Shown here piece by piece: positions 7,804 through 14,862 of a stretch of DNA of 14,862 nucleotides. The stretch comes from Bacillota bacterium (GTDB lineage Bacteria > Bacillota > Clostridia > Lachnospirales > Lachnospiraceae). A program made the translations under genes and the position numbers. The DNA lies in assembly GCA_017861355.1 (NCBI GenBank), contig JAGFXQ010000071.1, positions 1 through 14,862 of the forward strand, in the 5' to 3' direction. Position 1 is the stretch's first letter, and each line of letters starts with the position of its first letter. The notes beneath the pieces were generated by a model. The model did no database searches. It was not told where the DNA came from and saw only the letters and a list, made by a program, of their open reading frames with translations.

Positions 7804-8748
7804 ATGAATTATAAGAATAATAGAGAAGAGCTGACGAAAGTAATCGGCGAACGATCTTCGATCAGACATATCTCAAAGCACCGCAAGCCGGATGGAAGTG
7901 TCGATATCGAAGGAAATCTGAAGCTTTGGAATGATTTGATGGAACGATTTGATAAGATAATGTTGTGGGAAAACGGAACTCCCGGCTTTGATGACAGTGT
8001 AACCGAGCAGACAGAGCCCTATATGGTTTTTGTTCCACCGGCAGATCCAAAGCTAATCCGTGGTACGATTATTGTTGCACATGGAGGAGGCTTTGTTACC
8101 CGCACCGGTTGTGAAGGCTTTCATGTCGCAGACTACTTTAACCGAGCAGGATTTGCAGTAGCTATTTTATCATATCGCTTACAGCCATTTAATCGAAGAG
8201 ATGCAATTGCAGATATGCAGCGGGCAATTCGAATCCTACGGGCTAAGAAAGAAGAATTAGGGATAACAGATAAAGTAGCTGTTATGGGCTTCTCCGCAGG
8301 AGGAATGTTGTCAGGAAACTGCGCGACACACTTTGATTATGGTAATAATGAAGCGTTGGATCTTATCGAACGTTTCTCCTGTAGGCCGGATGCGGCTGTC
8401 GTTGGATACGGAGCGATCTCATTTACCTCCTTCCCAAGTGGATTTATGAAAAATCCTTTTATTGATAAGAATAAAGCAGAAGAAATCTACCTGGCTCCCG
8501 AGAAGAATATCACAGTCGAGACCCCGCCATTTTTCATCTGGCAGACGAATAGTGATGATCCAAGGTTTTCGATGTACTTGGCTAAGGAGCTGGCAGATTA
8601 TAATATTCCATTTGAACTTCACTGTTTCCCGGGAGGGATACATGGCTTAGCCTTAGCCGATGGAAATAATGATTTAGACGAGAAAAATACTCACATCATG
8701 CACTGGAGCACCTTGTGCACAGAATGGCTTGAGGAGCTTGGCTTTTAG
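7804..8748 (+). CDS. Alpha/beta-hydrolase, esterase-like (HSL/acetyl-esterase type)
   Basis: The 314-residue protein has an alpha/beta-hydrolase fold with the HGGG oxyanion-hole motif at 93-96 (VAHGGGF), a nucleophile elbow GFSAGG at 162-167 with S164, a likely acid residue D251 or D252 in QTNSDDP, and H280 in GGIHGLAL. This set is typical of hormone-sensitive-lipase-like and acetyl-xylan-esterase-like enzymes that remove short acyl groups. No signal peptide or membrane span is seen, so it works in the cytoplasm. The ATG has GGAGGAG (7793-7799) close upstream. It follows the divergent LacI promoter region and precedes, by 79 bases without a clear terminator, a second serine hydrolase; both sit upstream of a sugar importer, suggesting it deacylates an imported oligosaccharide. 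A peptidase or lipase role is less likely but not excluded. Confidence 0.85.
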   Translation: MNYKNNREELTKVIGERSSIRHISKHRKPDGSVDIEGNLKLWNDLMERFDKIMLWENGTPGFDDSVTEQTEPYMVFVPPADPKLIRGTIIVAHGGGFVTRTGCEGFHVADYFNRAGFAVAILSYRLQPFNRRDAIADMQRAIRILRAKKEELGITDKVAVMGFSAGGMLSGNCATHFDYGNNEALDLIERFSCRPDAAVVGYGAISFTSFPSGFMKNPFIDKNKAEEIYLAPEKNITVETPPFFIWQTNSDDPRFSMYLAKELADYNIPFELHCFPGGIHGLALADGNNDLDEKNTHIMHWSTLCTEWLEELGF

Positions 8749-8764
8749 ATCAAAAGATATAAGC

Positions 8765-8793
8765 TTGTTGGTTTAAAGAAATTACTGGATAAT
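8765..8793 (+). promoter_or_regulatory. Possible weak promoter before the serine hydrolase gene
   Basis: TTGTTG (8765-8770) and GATAAT (8788-8793) are 17 bases apart in the 79-base gap between the two hydrolase genes. It may allow extra expression of the second gene, but read-through from the promoter at 7663 would also serve. A+T-rich DNA produces such matches easily. Confidence 0.3.
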
Positions 8794-8827
8794 TAATATA
8801 ATAATAGAATGAAAGGATAATGAAATA

Positions 8828-10327
8828 ATGAAGAGAAATGAATTTGAACGCGTCACACCGGAGAGTGTAGGTATACCCTCAGAGTTAATTGAGAGGTTAA
8901 TAGATAGCTTAGAAAGTGGGTTTACCGAGCCACATGGGCTTATGATTATGCGTCATGGGAAAATTTGTGCCGAAGGCTGGTGGGCTCCTTATGCTCCGGG
9001 TATTCGTCACGGTCTCCAATCTCATACCAAAACCTATGCTGCAACCGCAGTAGGAATTGCTATCACGGAGGGATTACTTACTTTAGGGGATAGGATTATT
9101 GATATTTTCAAAGAAGAAGCACCGGAAAACCCTTCGGAAAACCTTCAGAAGTTAACCGTCAAAGATGTACTTTGTATGGGATGTGGCATGGATACAATGC
9201 CCCGACCTTCAAAGGACTGGATTAAGGAATTCCTTGCAACACCGGTCAATCATGTTCCCGGTACTACCTACATGTATAACAGCACCGGTTCCACTTTACT
9301 GGGTGCAATCGTACGTAAATTAACCGGCCTGGGGCTTCACGATTATCTAAAGCCAAGATTGTTTGATAAAATTGGTATTGATGCCGGTAATCTTCGCTGG
9401 ATTTATATGCCGGATGGTATGGAAGTAGGTGGTGGCGGACTCTATGCAACGACAGAGGACAACCTCCGATTAATGAAGCTATATGCTGATGGCGGTGTTT
9501 GGGAGGGAGAACGGATTCTCTCGGAAGAATACGTGAGAAAAGCAACTACGTTACAAAATGCATCGGCTACTGAGGCGGCGAATAACCCGGATGCAAAAGA
9601 TAATTTCCTCGGTTATGGCTTCCAGATCTGGATGTGTACACCGGAAGGAGTATATCGTGCCGATGGCGCTATGGGACAGTTCACAATCGTAGTTCCGGAT
9701 AAAGACATGATAATATCAATAACAGAGAATGCTTCCGGTGCACATTGGGCACAGACTACGCTTGATACGATGTGGGAATTTCTGAGTGATATCCCAGAGG
9801 TAGCTACTCTTCCGGAGAAAGAAAGCGCATCAGCGAAGCTGGCTCACAGGATGAAGATGCTGTCCTTAGCTGCTCCTCGGTTTGCTCCCTACAGTGACTA
9901 TTGTGAGAAGATAAACGGAGTGGAATATCAGGTATCCGAGGATTCCTTCCGCCTGGATAACAGTGTTGCTTCCATTGCATTCTTTATGGGAGGAACAATT
10001 CTTCCGAAAGGAATTGAGAAATTCATCTTTTACTTTGAAAAGGAAGGGTGTACATTCGATTATGTACAGGATGGGAAGAACAAGAGTGTAAGCATTGGAA
10101 TCGATGGTTCGTATCGATATAACACGTTAGGTAAAGGAGCAGTATCCATGGCACTATTAAGTGGAGCATGGATAGAGAATAATGTATTCCAGTTGGTGAT
10201 CCGATGGGTAGAGACCTGTAATCAGCAGAAGTTGAATTTTACCTTCCACGACGAAAAAGTTACAATTGAAGAAGAAGGAAATGCTTTATTTATGATGAGA
10301 ATGCCTCAGATAACTGCAATGAAATAA
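8828..10327 (+). CDS. Beta-lactamase-fold serine hydrolase (class C / esterase type)
   Basis: The 499-residue protein belongs to the beta-lactamase/transpeptidase-like serine hydrolases. The nucleophile motif SxxK is SHTK (65-68) in GLQSHTKTY; the tyrosine motif is Y150-N151-S152 in TYMYNSTGS; LGYGFQIWM (about 261-269) and DGAMGQF (279-285) correspond to the later conserved strands, with the third motif replaced by a GAMGQ-type loop as in esterases of this fold. The catalytic domain ends near residue 325. The remaining ~170 residues form a strand-rich C-terminal domain that I do not recognise. There is no signal peptide, which argues against a role as beta-lactamase or cell-wall enzyme and for an intracellular esterase or amidase. 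The start is fixed by AGGA (8814-8817); an earlier ATG at 8820 meets a stop after one codon. It probably forms a unit with the esterase upstream. Confidence 0.85.
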   Translation: MKRNEFERVTPESVGIPSELIERLIDSLESGFTEPHGLMIMRHGKICAEGWWAPYAPGIRHGLQSHTKTYAATAVGIAITEGLLTLGDRIIDIFKEEAPENPSENLQKLTVKDVLCMGCGMDTMPRPSKDWIKEFLATPVNHVPGTTYMYNSTGSTLLGAIVRKLTGLGLHDYLKPRLFDKIGIDAGNLRWIYMPDGMEVGGGGLYATTEDNLRLMKLYADGGVWEGERILSEEYVRKATTLQNASATEAANNPDAKDNFLGYGFQIWMCTPEGVYRADGAMGQFTIVVPDKDMIISITENASGAHWAQTTLDTMWEFLSDIPEVATLPEKESASAKLAHRMKMLSLAAPRFAPYSDYCEKINGVEYQVSEDSFRLDNSVASIAFFMGGTILPKGIEKFIFYFEKEGCTFDYVQDGKNKSVSIGIDGSYRYNTLGKGAVSMALLSGAWIENNVFQLVIRWVETCNQQKLNFTFHDEKVTIEEEGNALFMMRMPQITAMK

Positions 10328-10329
10328 AT

Positions 10330-10404
10330 CGTACAAAATCAAAGCCTTAAAGTATATTTTTGAAAGCATTTTTTTGTATTTTTGATAAGATTAGTTTATC
10401 AAAA
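10330..10404 (+). promoter_or_regulatory. Promoter and inverted-repeat operator of the binding-protein gene, conserved block copy C
   Basis: An extended -10, TGA-TAAGAT (10383-10391), has TTGAAA (10360-10365) 20 bases upstream. Bases 10330-10391 align without gaps to 14041-14102 (40 of 62 identical), including GTACAA, CCTTA, AGTAT and TTGA. A perfect nine-base inverted repeat, TTTTGATAA (10380-10388) and TTATCAAAA (10396-10404) with seven bases between, covers the -10 and the predicted start. It is an operator candidate, or a hairpin next to the ribosome binding site GGAGGAGG at 10405-10412. Confidence 0.55.
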
Positions 10405-10419
10405 GGAGGAGGTAATTTG

Positions 10420-12003
10420 ATGAAAAAATTCCAGAAATTAATAGCTCTTTTATTAGCATTTGTTTTGGTGTTATCTTTGGTGGGGTGTTCAGGGAAAAAG
10501 GATGATACTAAATCGAATGATGCGACACCAACAGGAACGACAGCAGAGACTTCGGATAATGCGACACCGGTGAGTACAGAGATTACTACCATTAAGGTTA
10601 GTTATCCTGTCATCGTGGTAGTACCTAACGCAGAAGGAACAAAGCAGGTTCAAGATTCAATCAACAGCTACCTTGAACAAAAGGGAGAGAATGTAAGACT
10701 TGAGTTAGAACCGGTTGACGTATCAACCTATGGCGATCAGATGGATATGGCACTGGCAAGTGGCGAAGGAGTTGATATTTATTGTCCATTTACCGGATTG
10801 ACTGCAGCAATTGCAACGAATCAGGTACTTCCATTAAATGATTATTTGGACAATGAATTGAAGGATACAGTCTCATTGATGGGAGAGGAATGGTTAAAGC
10901 CATCCACATACAATGGAAATGTCTATGCAATTCCCTGTTATAAAGGCGTAGTGCTGGAGCCTTACTTTATCTGCCGTAAGGACATTGTAGATGAATTAGG
11001 TTTTGACATTAACAGTATCAATTCAGTGAAGGACTTAGAGCCCTTATTGACGCAAGTAAAAGCAAAATATCCTGACATGTATCCGCTCGTTCCGACCGGC
11101 GGAAGCGCAGGCGGAAACACCTTGATGCTTGATACTGCTTTGAGTGGTGTTCAAGGCTACAAGGTAGATAACTTTGGCTATGGAGCAAGCATCGTTGGCA
11201 GTGATATGACAGTTCAGAATTATTATAACACTGATTTCTTCAAGGAAGCTTGTAAGCTTGCCTATGATTGGAACCAAAAGGGCTTAATCATGCCGGATTC
11301 GTCACTTTCCTCTGATATATCCACAGACCTTCTGGGTTCTGAGCAAGCGTTCTCAGTAATCACAGGCTATGGTTACGTACCGGAGAGTGTAGAAGCAACT
11401 TATAAGAGCAGATGTAACGGCTTTGATTTCTATGCAAAATCTCTGAATAAGTATCTACTGACTTCCAGCAGTTTGGCAGTTAACTGGAGCATTGCTTATA
11501 CATGTAAGAATCCGAAGGCTGCATCAAAAGTGTTGAATTTAATGTATAATGATGAATTTGTTCTGAATTCCATTATCTTTGGTATTGAAGGAACCGATTA
11601 CGTGAAGAACGATGATGGTACGATATCTTATCCGGAAGGACTGGATATGAATACGGTTCCATATACCGCAGCTCTTTCTTGCGGAATTGTTGGAAATATG
11701 TTTAAACAATATGCCTTAAAGGGTAATACAGATCCGAAGGATGTTGATTATATGCAGGAGAATAATAAGAATGCAACTTATTCACCGGCATTTGGTTTCC
11801 ATCTGGATGCAACAAATCTAACATCACAATGCTCCGCAGTTGATAACGTAATACAACAGTACCAATATTCCTTGCTTTGTGGTGAAGTTAACCCGGATGA
11901 AGTTCTTCCACAGTTTATTTCAGCCATGGAAGCAGCCGGTGTGAATGACATTATTTCGGAAGCACAGAAGCAGTTGGATGCATGGTCGGCAGGAAATAAA
12001 TAA
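10420..12003 (+). CDS. Sugar ABC importer, extracellular solute-binding lipoprotein
   Basis: The start is the ATG at 10420 (527 residues), with GGAGGAGG at 10405-10412; an in-frame TTG at 10360 would put 20 extra residues before a perfect signal peptide. The N-terminus is a lipoprotein signal: basic MKKFQKL, a hydrophobic stretch and lipobox LVGC with lipid-bearing C23, followed by a charged and Thr-rich linker. The mature part resembles large family 1 binding proteins of the LplA/LipO type (about 500 residues) that go with LplB and YtcP permeases, with recognisable DMALASGEGVDIYCPF, LPLNDYLD, YAIPCYKG and WSIAYTCKNPKAASK segments. It would capture an oligosaccharide outside the cell. It is first in the importer unit and is separated from the permease genes by a terminator-like hairpin, which would give more binding protein than permease. 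The ligand cannot be read from the sequence. Confidence 0.9.
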   Translation: MKKFQKLIALLLAFVLVLSLVGCSGKKDDTKSNDATPTGTTAETSDNATPVSTEITTIKVSYPVIVVVPNAEGTKQVQDSINSYLEQKGENVRLELEPVDVSTYGDQMDMALASGEGVDIYCPFTGLTAAIATNQVLPLNDYLDNELKDTVSLMGEEWLKPSTYNGNVYAIPCYKGVVLEPYFICRKDIVDELGFDINSINSVKDLEPLLTQVKAKYPDMYPLVPTGGSAGGNTLMLDTALSGVQGYKVDNFGYGASIVGSDMTVQNYYNTDFFKEACKLAYDWNQKGLIMPDSSLSSDISTDLLGSEQAFSVITGYGYVPESVEATYKSRCNGFDFYAKSLNKYLLTSSSLAVNWSIAYTCKNPKAASKVLNLMYNDEFVLNSIIFGIEGTDYVKNDDGTISYPEGLDMNTVPYTAALSCGIVGNMFKQYALKGNTDPKDVDYMQENNKNATYSPAFGFHLDATNLTSQCSAVDNVIQQYQYSLLCGEVNPDEVLPQFISAMEAAGVNDIISEAQKQLDAWSAGNK

Positions 12004-12033
12004 CAAAATACTGATATAATAAATCTACATAGG

Positions 12034-12083
12034 AAGCAACCCCGGAATTCTAATGGAAAAGGGAAACCTGGGGTTGCTTTTCT
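12034..12083 (+). terminator. Intercistronic terminator-like hairpin between binding protein and permease
   Basis: AAGCAACCCC (12034-12043) pairs perfectly with GGGGTTGCTT (12070-12079), followed by a short T-rich stretch TTTTCT (12078-12083). The loop is long (26 bases). It lies 30 bases after the binding-protein stop and 32 before the permease start. It probably ends most transcripts or protects the 3' end of the binding-protein mRNA, while some read-through supplies the permeases. Confidence 0.7.
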
Positions 12084-12115
12084 ACGATTATAAATTACAT
12101 AGAAGGAGGTAATGG

Positions 12116-13028
12116 ATGATGTCATCAACCCTCGCGAACACAGATATCTCTGTGAAAAAGCGTTATTTGCAAAAAAAGACGTCACGAGTAAACTATATCC
12201 CGCTATTTTTAATGATGCTTCCCGGTATCTTATATCTGATTGCGAATAATTACATTCCGATGTTTGGAATATTAATTGCATTTAAAAAGCTGGATTATTC
12301 AAAAGGGATTATCTTTAGTGACTGGTGTGGTTTTCAGAATTTTTTGTATCTGTTTAAGACAAAAGATGCATTCATTATGATCCGTAATACCCTTGGGTAC
12401 AATATAGTGTTTATTATTTTAGGGTTAGTGGTAGCTTTATCAATTGCTATTATGATGACTGAGATTGGTAAAAGGAAGATAGCAAAATTCATTTGTTGCA
12501 TATCTGGTTTATGCTTTTCTTGGAAGCAATGGTTTTGTGAATAATACGATATTACACGGCGATGGAATTAAGTGGTATAACGAAGCAAAATATTGGCCCA
12601 TTATATTACCTATTGTCCACTTCTGGAAGAATGCAGGTTATAGCTCAATCATATACATAGCCAGTATCTCCGGAATAGACACAAGCCTATATGAGGCTGC
12701 AAAGTTGGATGGTGCCGGCAAGATGCAGCAGATTTTTAAGATCACACTACCAATTATTAGACCAATGATTATATTGATGCTTTTATTATCAGTGAGTAAA
12801 ATATTCAATTCGGATTTTGGTTTGTTCCTACAGGTACCAATGAATTCAGGTATGCTATTTTCGACTACCCAGACGATAGATACCTATGTTTACCGATCAT
12901 TAATGGAATTAAATAATGTCGGAATGTCATCTGCAGCAAGCGTTTTCCAGTCCGTCATCGGATTTGTTCTGGTAATGCTGTCCAATTACTTAGTACGTAG
13001 GGTCGATAATGAAAGTGCATTATTCTAG
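12116..13028 (+). pseudogene. LplB-type sugar ABC permease, disrupted by internal deletion and frameshift
   Basis: Two frames together match one LplB-like inner-membrane permease. The first, 12116-12544, has LPGILYLIANNYIPMFGILIAF and NTLGYNIVFIILGLVVAL and is correct up to about KIAKF (base 12490), then continues as unrelated residues to a TAA. The second frame resumes at base 12492 as FVAYLVYAFLGSNGFVNN and runs to 13028 with the ATPase-contact EAA loop, EAAKLDGAGKMQQIFKITLP. Relatives have about 14-15 residues here, including the conserved LPYF segment, which are absent. A deletion of roughly 41-47 bases, with length 2 modulo 3, explains both the loss and the shift. GGAGG (12105-12109) precedes ATGs at 12116 and 12119. 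A GTG at 12537 could in principle restart translation but has no good ribosome site, and the missing piece lies in a membrane segment, so function is doubtful. An assembly or sequencing error is the main alternative. Confidence 0.85.
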
Positions 13029-13039
13029 GAGGATGAAAA

Positions 13040-13942
13040 ATGAAGAACAAAAAGTTAAATTCAGAAAAAGTATTTCAGAATATTTCTCTCATAATAATGC
13101 TGACCATCACAGTGTTCTGTATTGTTCCGTTTATACTTATGATAGCCGCTTCCATTACGGATGAGAATGTATTAATCAAAGAAGGCTACAAATTCTGGCC
13201 GTCAAAGATTAACATGGGTTCGTACTACTACTTATGGGCAAAGCGTGAAACTATTTTCGGTGCATATGGAATATCAGTTTTAGTAACTGCCGCCGGAACA
13301 TTTGTCAATGTGGTGCTGACTTCCTTGTTTGCCTATCCCTTGTCAAGACAGGATTTTAAATATAGAAATTTCTTTGCGTTTTTTCTCTTTTTTACAATAC
13401 TTTTTAATGGTGGCATGACGGCATCCTACATTGTATGGACCCAGCTCTTTCATGTGAAAAATACAATTTGGTCACTTCTTGTTCCTAATTATCTGATGGG
13501 AGCCTTTAATGTTTTGATGGTTCGAAATTACTATACAGCCAGTATTCCGGTCTCTTTATTAGAGGCAGCCAGGGTGGATGGGGCAAAGGAACTTACAATT
13601 TATTCGCGTATTATTCTGCCACTTTCAAAGCCTGTCATTATTACGATATCCTTGTTCTCGGGCATGGCCTATTGGAATGACTGGACAAACGGATTGTATT
13701 ACATTACAGATACCAACCTGTATAGCATCAATGTATATCTGAATCGATTGATGAATAATATTGCCTTTCTGAAAAGCTCTTCCTCCATTACGGAAGGAGC
13801 AAATCTTGTTGGGCTGGATCTTCCAAGTGTAGGAATACGTATGGCGATATCTGTTATTGCAATCTTACCGATCATCATTATATTCCCGATGATACAGGCT
13901 CAGTTAATCAAAGGAGTAGTAATCGGAGGAGTGAAAGGATAA
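13040..13942 (+). CDS. Sugar ABC importer permease, YtcP/LplC type
   Basis: The 300-residue protein is an inner-membrane permease of the carbohydrate-uptake (CUT1) type with about six membrane spans; the first is at about 15-37. The cytoplasmic EAA loop that docks the ATPase is intact: EAARVDGAKELTIYSRIILP (175-194), and the FNGGMTASYIVWTQL (122-136) and NYLMGAFNVLMVRNYY (150-165) segments are typical of the YtcP branch that pairs with LplB. It would form the transmembrane channel with the upstream permease and receive sugar from the lipoprotein. AGGAGG (13027-13032) overlaps the upstream stop codon, so the two permeases are translationally close. It appears complete, although its partner is broken. 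No ATPase of the MsmX type is present nearby; in this family a shared ATPase encoded elsewhere is usual. A terminator follows. Confidence 0.92.
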   Translation: MKNKKLNSEKVFQNISLIIMLTITVFCIVPFILMIAASITDENVLIKEGYKFWPSKINMGSYYYLWAKRETIFGAYGISVLVTAAGTFVNVVLTSLFAYPLSRQDFKYRNFFAFFLFFTILFNGGMTASYIVWTQLFHVKNTIWSLLVPNYLMGAFNVLMVRNYYTASIPVSLLEAARVDGAKELTIYSRIILPLSKPVIITISLFSGMAYWNDWTNGLYYITDTNLYSINVYLNRLMNNIAFLKSSSSITEGANLVGLDLPSVGIRMAISVIAILPIIIIFPMIQAQLIKGVVIGGVKG

Positions 13943-13984
13943 TTCAATATAATGTAATAAACAATAGACAGTGGCATGAAGAAT

Positions 13985-14022
13985 GTACAGCCTGACATAA
14001 TATATGGTCGGGCTGTATTTTT
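13985..14022 (+). terminator. Rho-independent terminator after the importer unit
   Basis: TACAGCCTGAC (13986-13996) pairs with GTCGGGCTGTA (14007-14017), including one G-T pair, giving an eleven-pair stem with a ten-base loop and a run of five T (14018-14022). It lies 43 bases after the second permease stop and ends the importer transcript. Confidence 0.88.
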
Positions 14023-14040
14023 GTGGATATGAGAAGGAAC

Positions 14041-14102
14041 TGTACAAGAATTAAACCTTAGAGTATTTTATTGATAGTATTCTATGAAACATATGTTAGA
14101 AT
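14041..14102 (+). promoter_or_regulatory. Promoter of the ABC exporter gene, conserved block copy B
   Basis: An extended -10, TGT-TAGAAT (14094-14102), is preceded by TTGATA (14071-14076) at a long 20-base spacing. The block is the closest partner of the chemoreceptor promoter (45 of 62 bases) and also matches the binding-protein promoter. The predicted start is near 14109, about 95 bases before the ATG. Confidence 0.6.
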
Positions 14103-14117
14103 AAAATGAACATGCTT

Positions 14118-14148
14118 TCACGAATTAATGATCATTATTAATCCGTGA
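14118..14148 (+). repeat. Near-perfect inverted repeat in the exporter leader
   Basis: TCACG (14118-14122) and ATTAAT (14124-14129) are mirrored by ATTAAT (14137-14142) and CGTGA (14144-14148), with one mismatch between the blocks and a seven-base centre in which two further pairs (one G-T) are possible. It begins about nine bases after the predicted transcription start, so it may be a repressor site or an mRNA leader hairpin. No T run follows, so it is not a terminator. Confidence 0.6.
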
Positions 14149-14203
14149 TGTATTGACAGAGGATGAATTCTCAGGAACATTATTATGAAGGCAGGGATAA
14201 GGA

Positions 14204-14862
14204 ATGAAGCTCTATGGTAAATATTTTAAGAGGTACAAGGTTCCATTTATAATCGCAATATTGTGTGTGATGCTGGAGGCATTCTGCGATTTACTGGGAC
14301 CGACACTGATGGCTAAAATTGTAAACAATGGAATTGAAAAAAACGATATCGCTAAAGTTTATTATTGGGGAGTGATCATGCTTGTAGTCACTTTGATCGG
14401 GGCATGCTTCGCTATTACAAGGAATAATCTTGCGAGTACTGTCTCTCAAAGGATGGGTGCTGATTTGAGAGCGGATTTATTTGAGAAAATCGTAGCCTTT
14501 TCAGAAAAGAATGTGGATAAGATAGAGAGTGGATCACTGATTACCAGAATGACAAATGATACGTCTCAAATCATACTGTTTGTGAACGGTATCATGCGTA
14601 TTTTTCTGAAAGCACCGATCACCGGTATCGGAAGTATAGTGTTGGCATCCATCATGAATTTTCGTCTGAGTCTTGTTATCTATGGTGTGGTTGCAGTAGT
14701 TGCGTTTTTAATCTTTATCAGTATGAAACTTAGTTATCCTAGATTTTATCAGCTGCAAACGGCGATGGATCAAGTGAACTCAAAAATACAGGAATACTTA
14801 ATCGGAGTCCGTCTTGTGAAAGCCTTTGGAACATACAAAAGTGAAACGGATAAATTTGAAGA
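14204..14862 (+). CDS. ABC exporter, fused membrane and ATPase protein, 3'-truncated by window edge
   Basis: The frame opens at the ATG at 14204, with AGGG (14193-14196) upstream, and stays open for 219 codons to the edge. The visible part is the type I exporter membrane domain: MKLYGKYFKRYKVPF, a first span at about 14-38, a second at about 54-75, then the cytoplasmic helix VSQRMGADLRADLFEKI and the coupling-helix region ITRMTNDTSQI, both hallmarks of MsbA/LmrA/YfiB-type half-transporters, and further spans from about 130. The nucleotide-binding domain should follow outside the window. Two consecutive genes of this kind often form a heterodimer. It has its own promoter resembling those of the chemoreceptor and binding protein. 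Substrate could be a drug, lipid or peptide; nothing visible decides this, and it is not the missing ATPase of the sugar importer. Confidence 0.9.
   Translation, partial: MKLYGKYFKRYKVPFIIAILCVMLEAFCDLLGPTLMAKIVNNGIEKNDIAKVYYWGVIMLVVTLIGACFAITRNNLASTVSQRMGADLRADLFEKIVAFSEKNVDKIESGSLITRMTNDTSQIILFVNGIMRIFLKAPITGIGSIVLASIMNFRLSLVIYGVVAVVAFLIFISMKLSYPRFYQLQTAMDQVNSKIQEYLIGVRLVKAFGTYKSETDKFE

Noticed and set aside
10360..10419. In-frame TTG start that would add 20 residues to the binding protein
   Set aside because: It has no ribosome binding site and would bury a typical lipoprotein signal; the ATG at 10420 has GGAGGAGG upstream.
12537..13028. Independent small permease gene starting at GTG 12537, or programmed frameshifting
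   Set aside because: In-frame codons upstream of the GTG (from 12492) already encode conserved permease sequence, no slippery run is present, and about 14-15 conserved residues are missing, so a deletion explains it better.

Overview
The window looks like a carbohydrate-utilisation region of a low-GC, anaerobic, plant- or polysaccharide-degrading Firmicute, most likely Lachnospiraceae (Lachnoclostridium/Anaerocolumna type). That placement is an inference from A+T-rich DNA, strong GGAGG ribosome binding sites, Lpl-type sugar permeases without a dedicated ATPase, a MASE3-type diguanylate cyclase and an intracellular family GH27 enzyme. No rRNA, tRNA, CRISPR array, insertion sequence or phage gene was seen.

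Layout: (1) 1-1322, the 3' part of a secreted GH18 chitinase-type hydrolase whose beginning lies outside the window, closed by a strong terminator. (2) 1496-4316, a good sigma-A promoter, a membrane diguanylate cyclase (MASE3-GGDEF) and, 21 bases later, a cytoplasmic GH27 alpha-galactosidase-like enzyme, then a terminator. (3) 4401-6567, a transmembrane chemoreceptor. (4) 6588-7568, minus strand, a LacI-family repressor, converging on the chemoreceptor and diverging from (5) 7804-10327, an alpha/beta-hydrolase (esterase-like) followed by a beta-lactamase-fold serine hydrolase, both without signal peptides. (6) 10420-13942, a sugar ABC importer: a lipoprotein binding protein, an intercistronic terminator-like hairpin, an LplB-type permease broken by a small internal deletion, and an intact second permease. 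(7) 14204 to the end, the first ~219 residues of a fused ABC exporter.

How the parts may work together (inference): the lipoprotein and two permeases would import an oligosaccharide, powered by a shared ATPase encoded elsewhere; the two cytoplasmic hydrolases could remove acyl groups from it or process it, the GH27 enzyme could cleave galactosyl-type residues, and the LacI protein would sense the sugar. The chemoreceptor and diguanylate cyclase link nutrient supply to movement or attachment.

The most noteworthy signals are: a ~62-base promoter block shared without gaps upstream of the chemoreceptor, the binding-protein gene and the terminal ABC exporter; the frame-breaking deletion in the first permease; and several inverted repeats placed over or just after promoters that look like operators.
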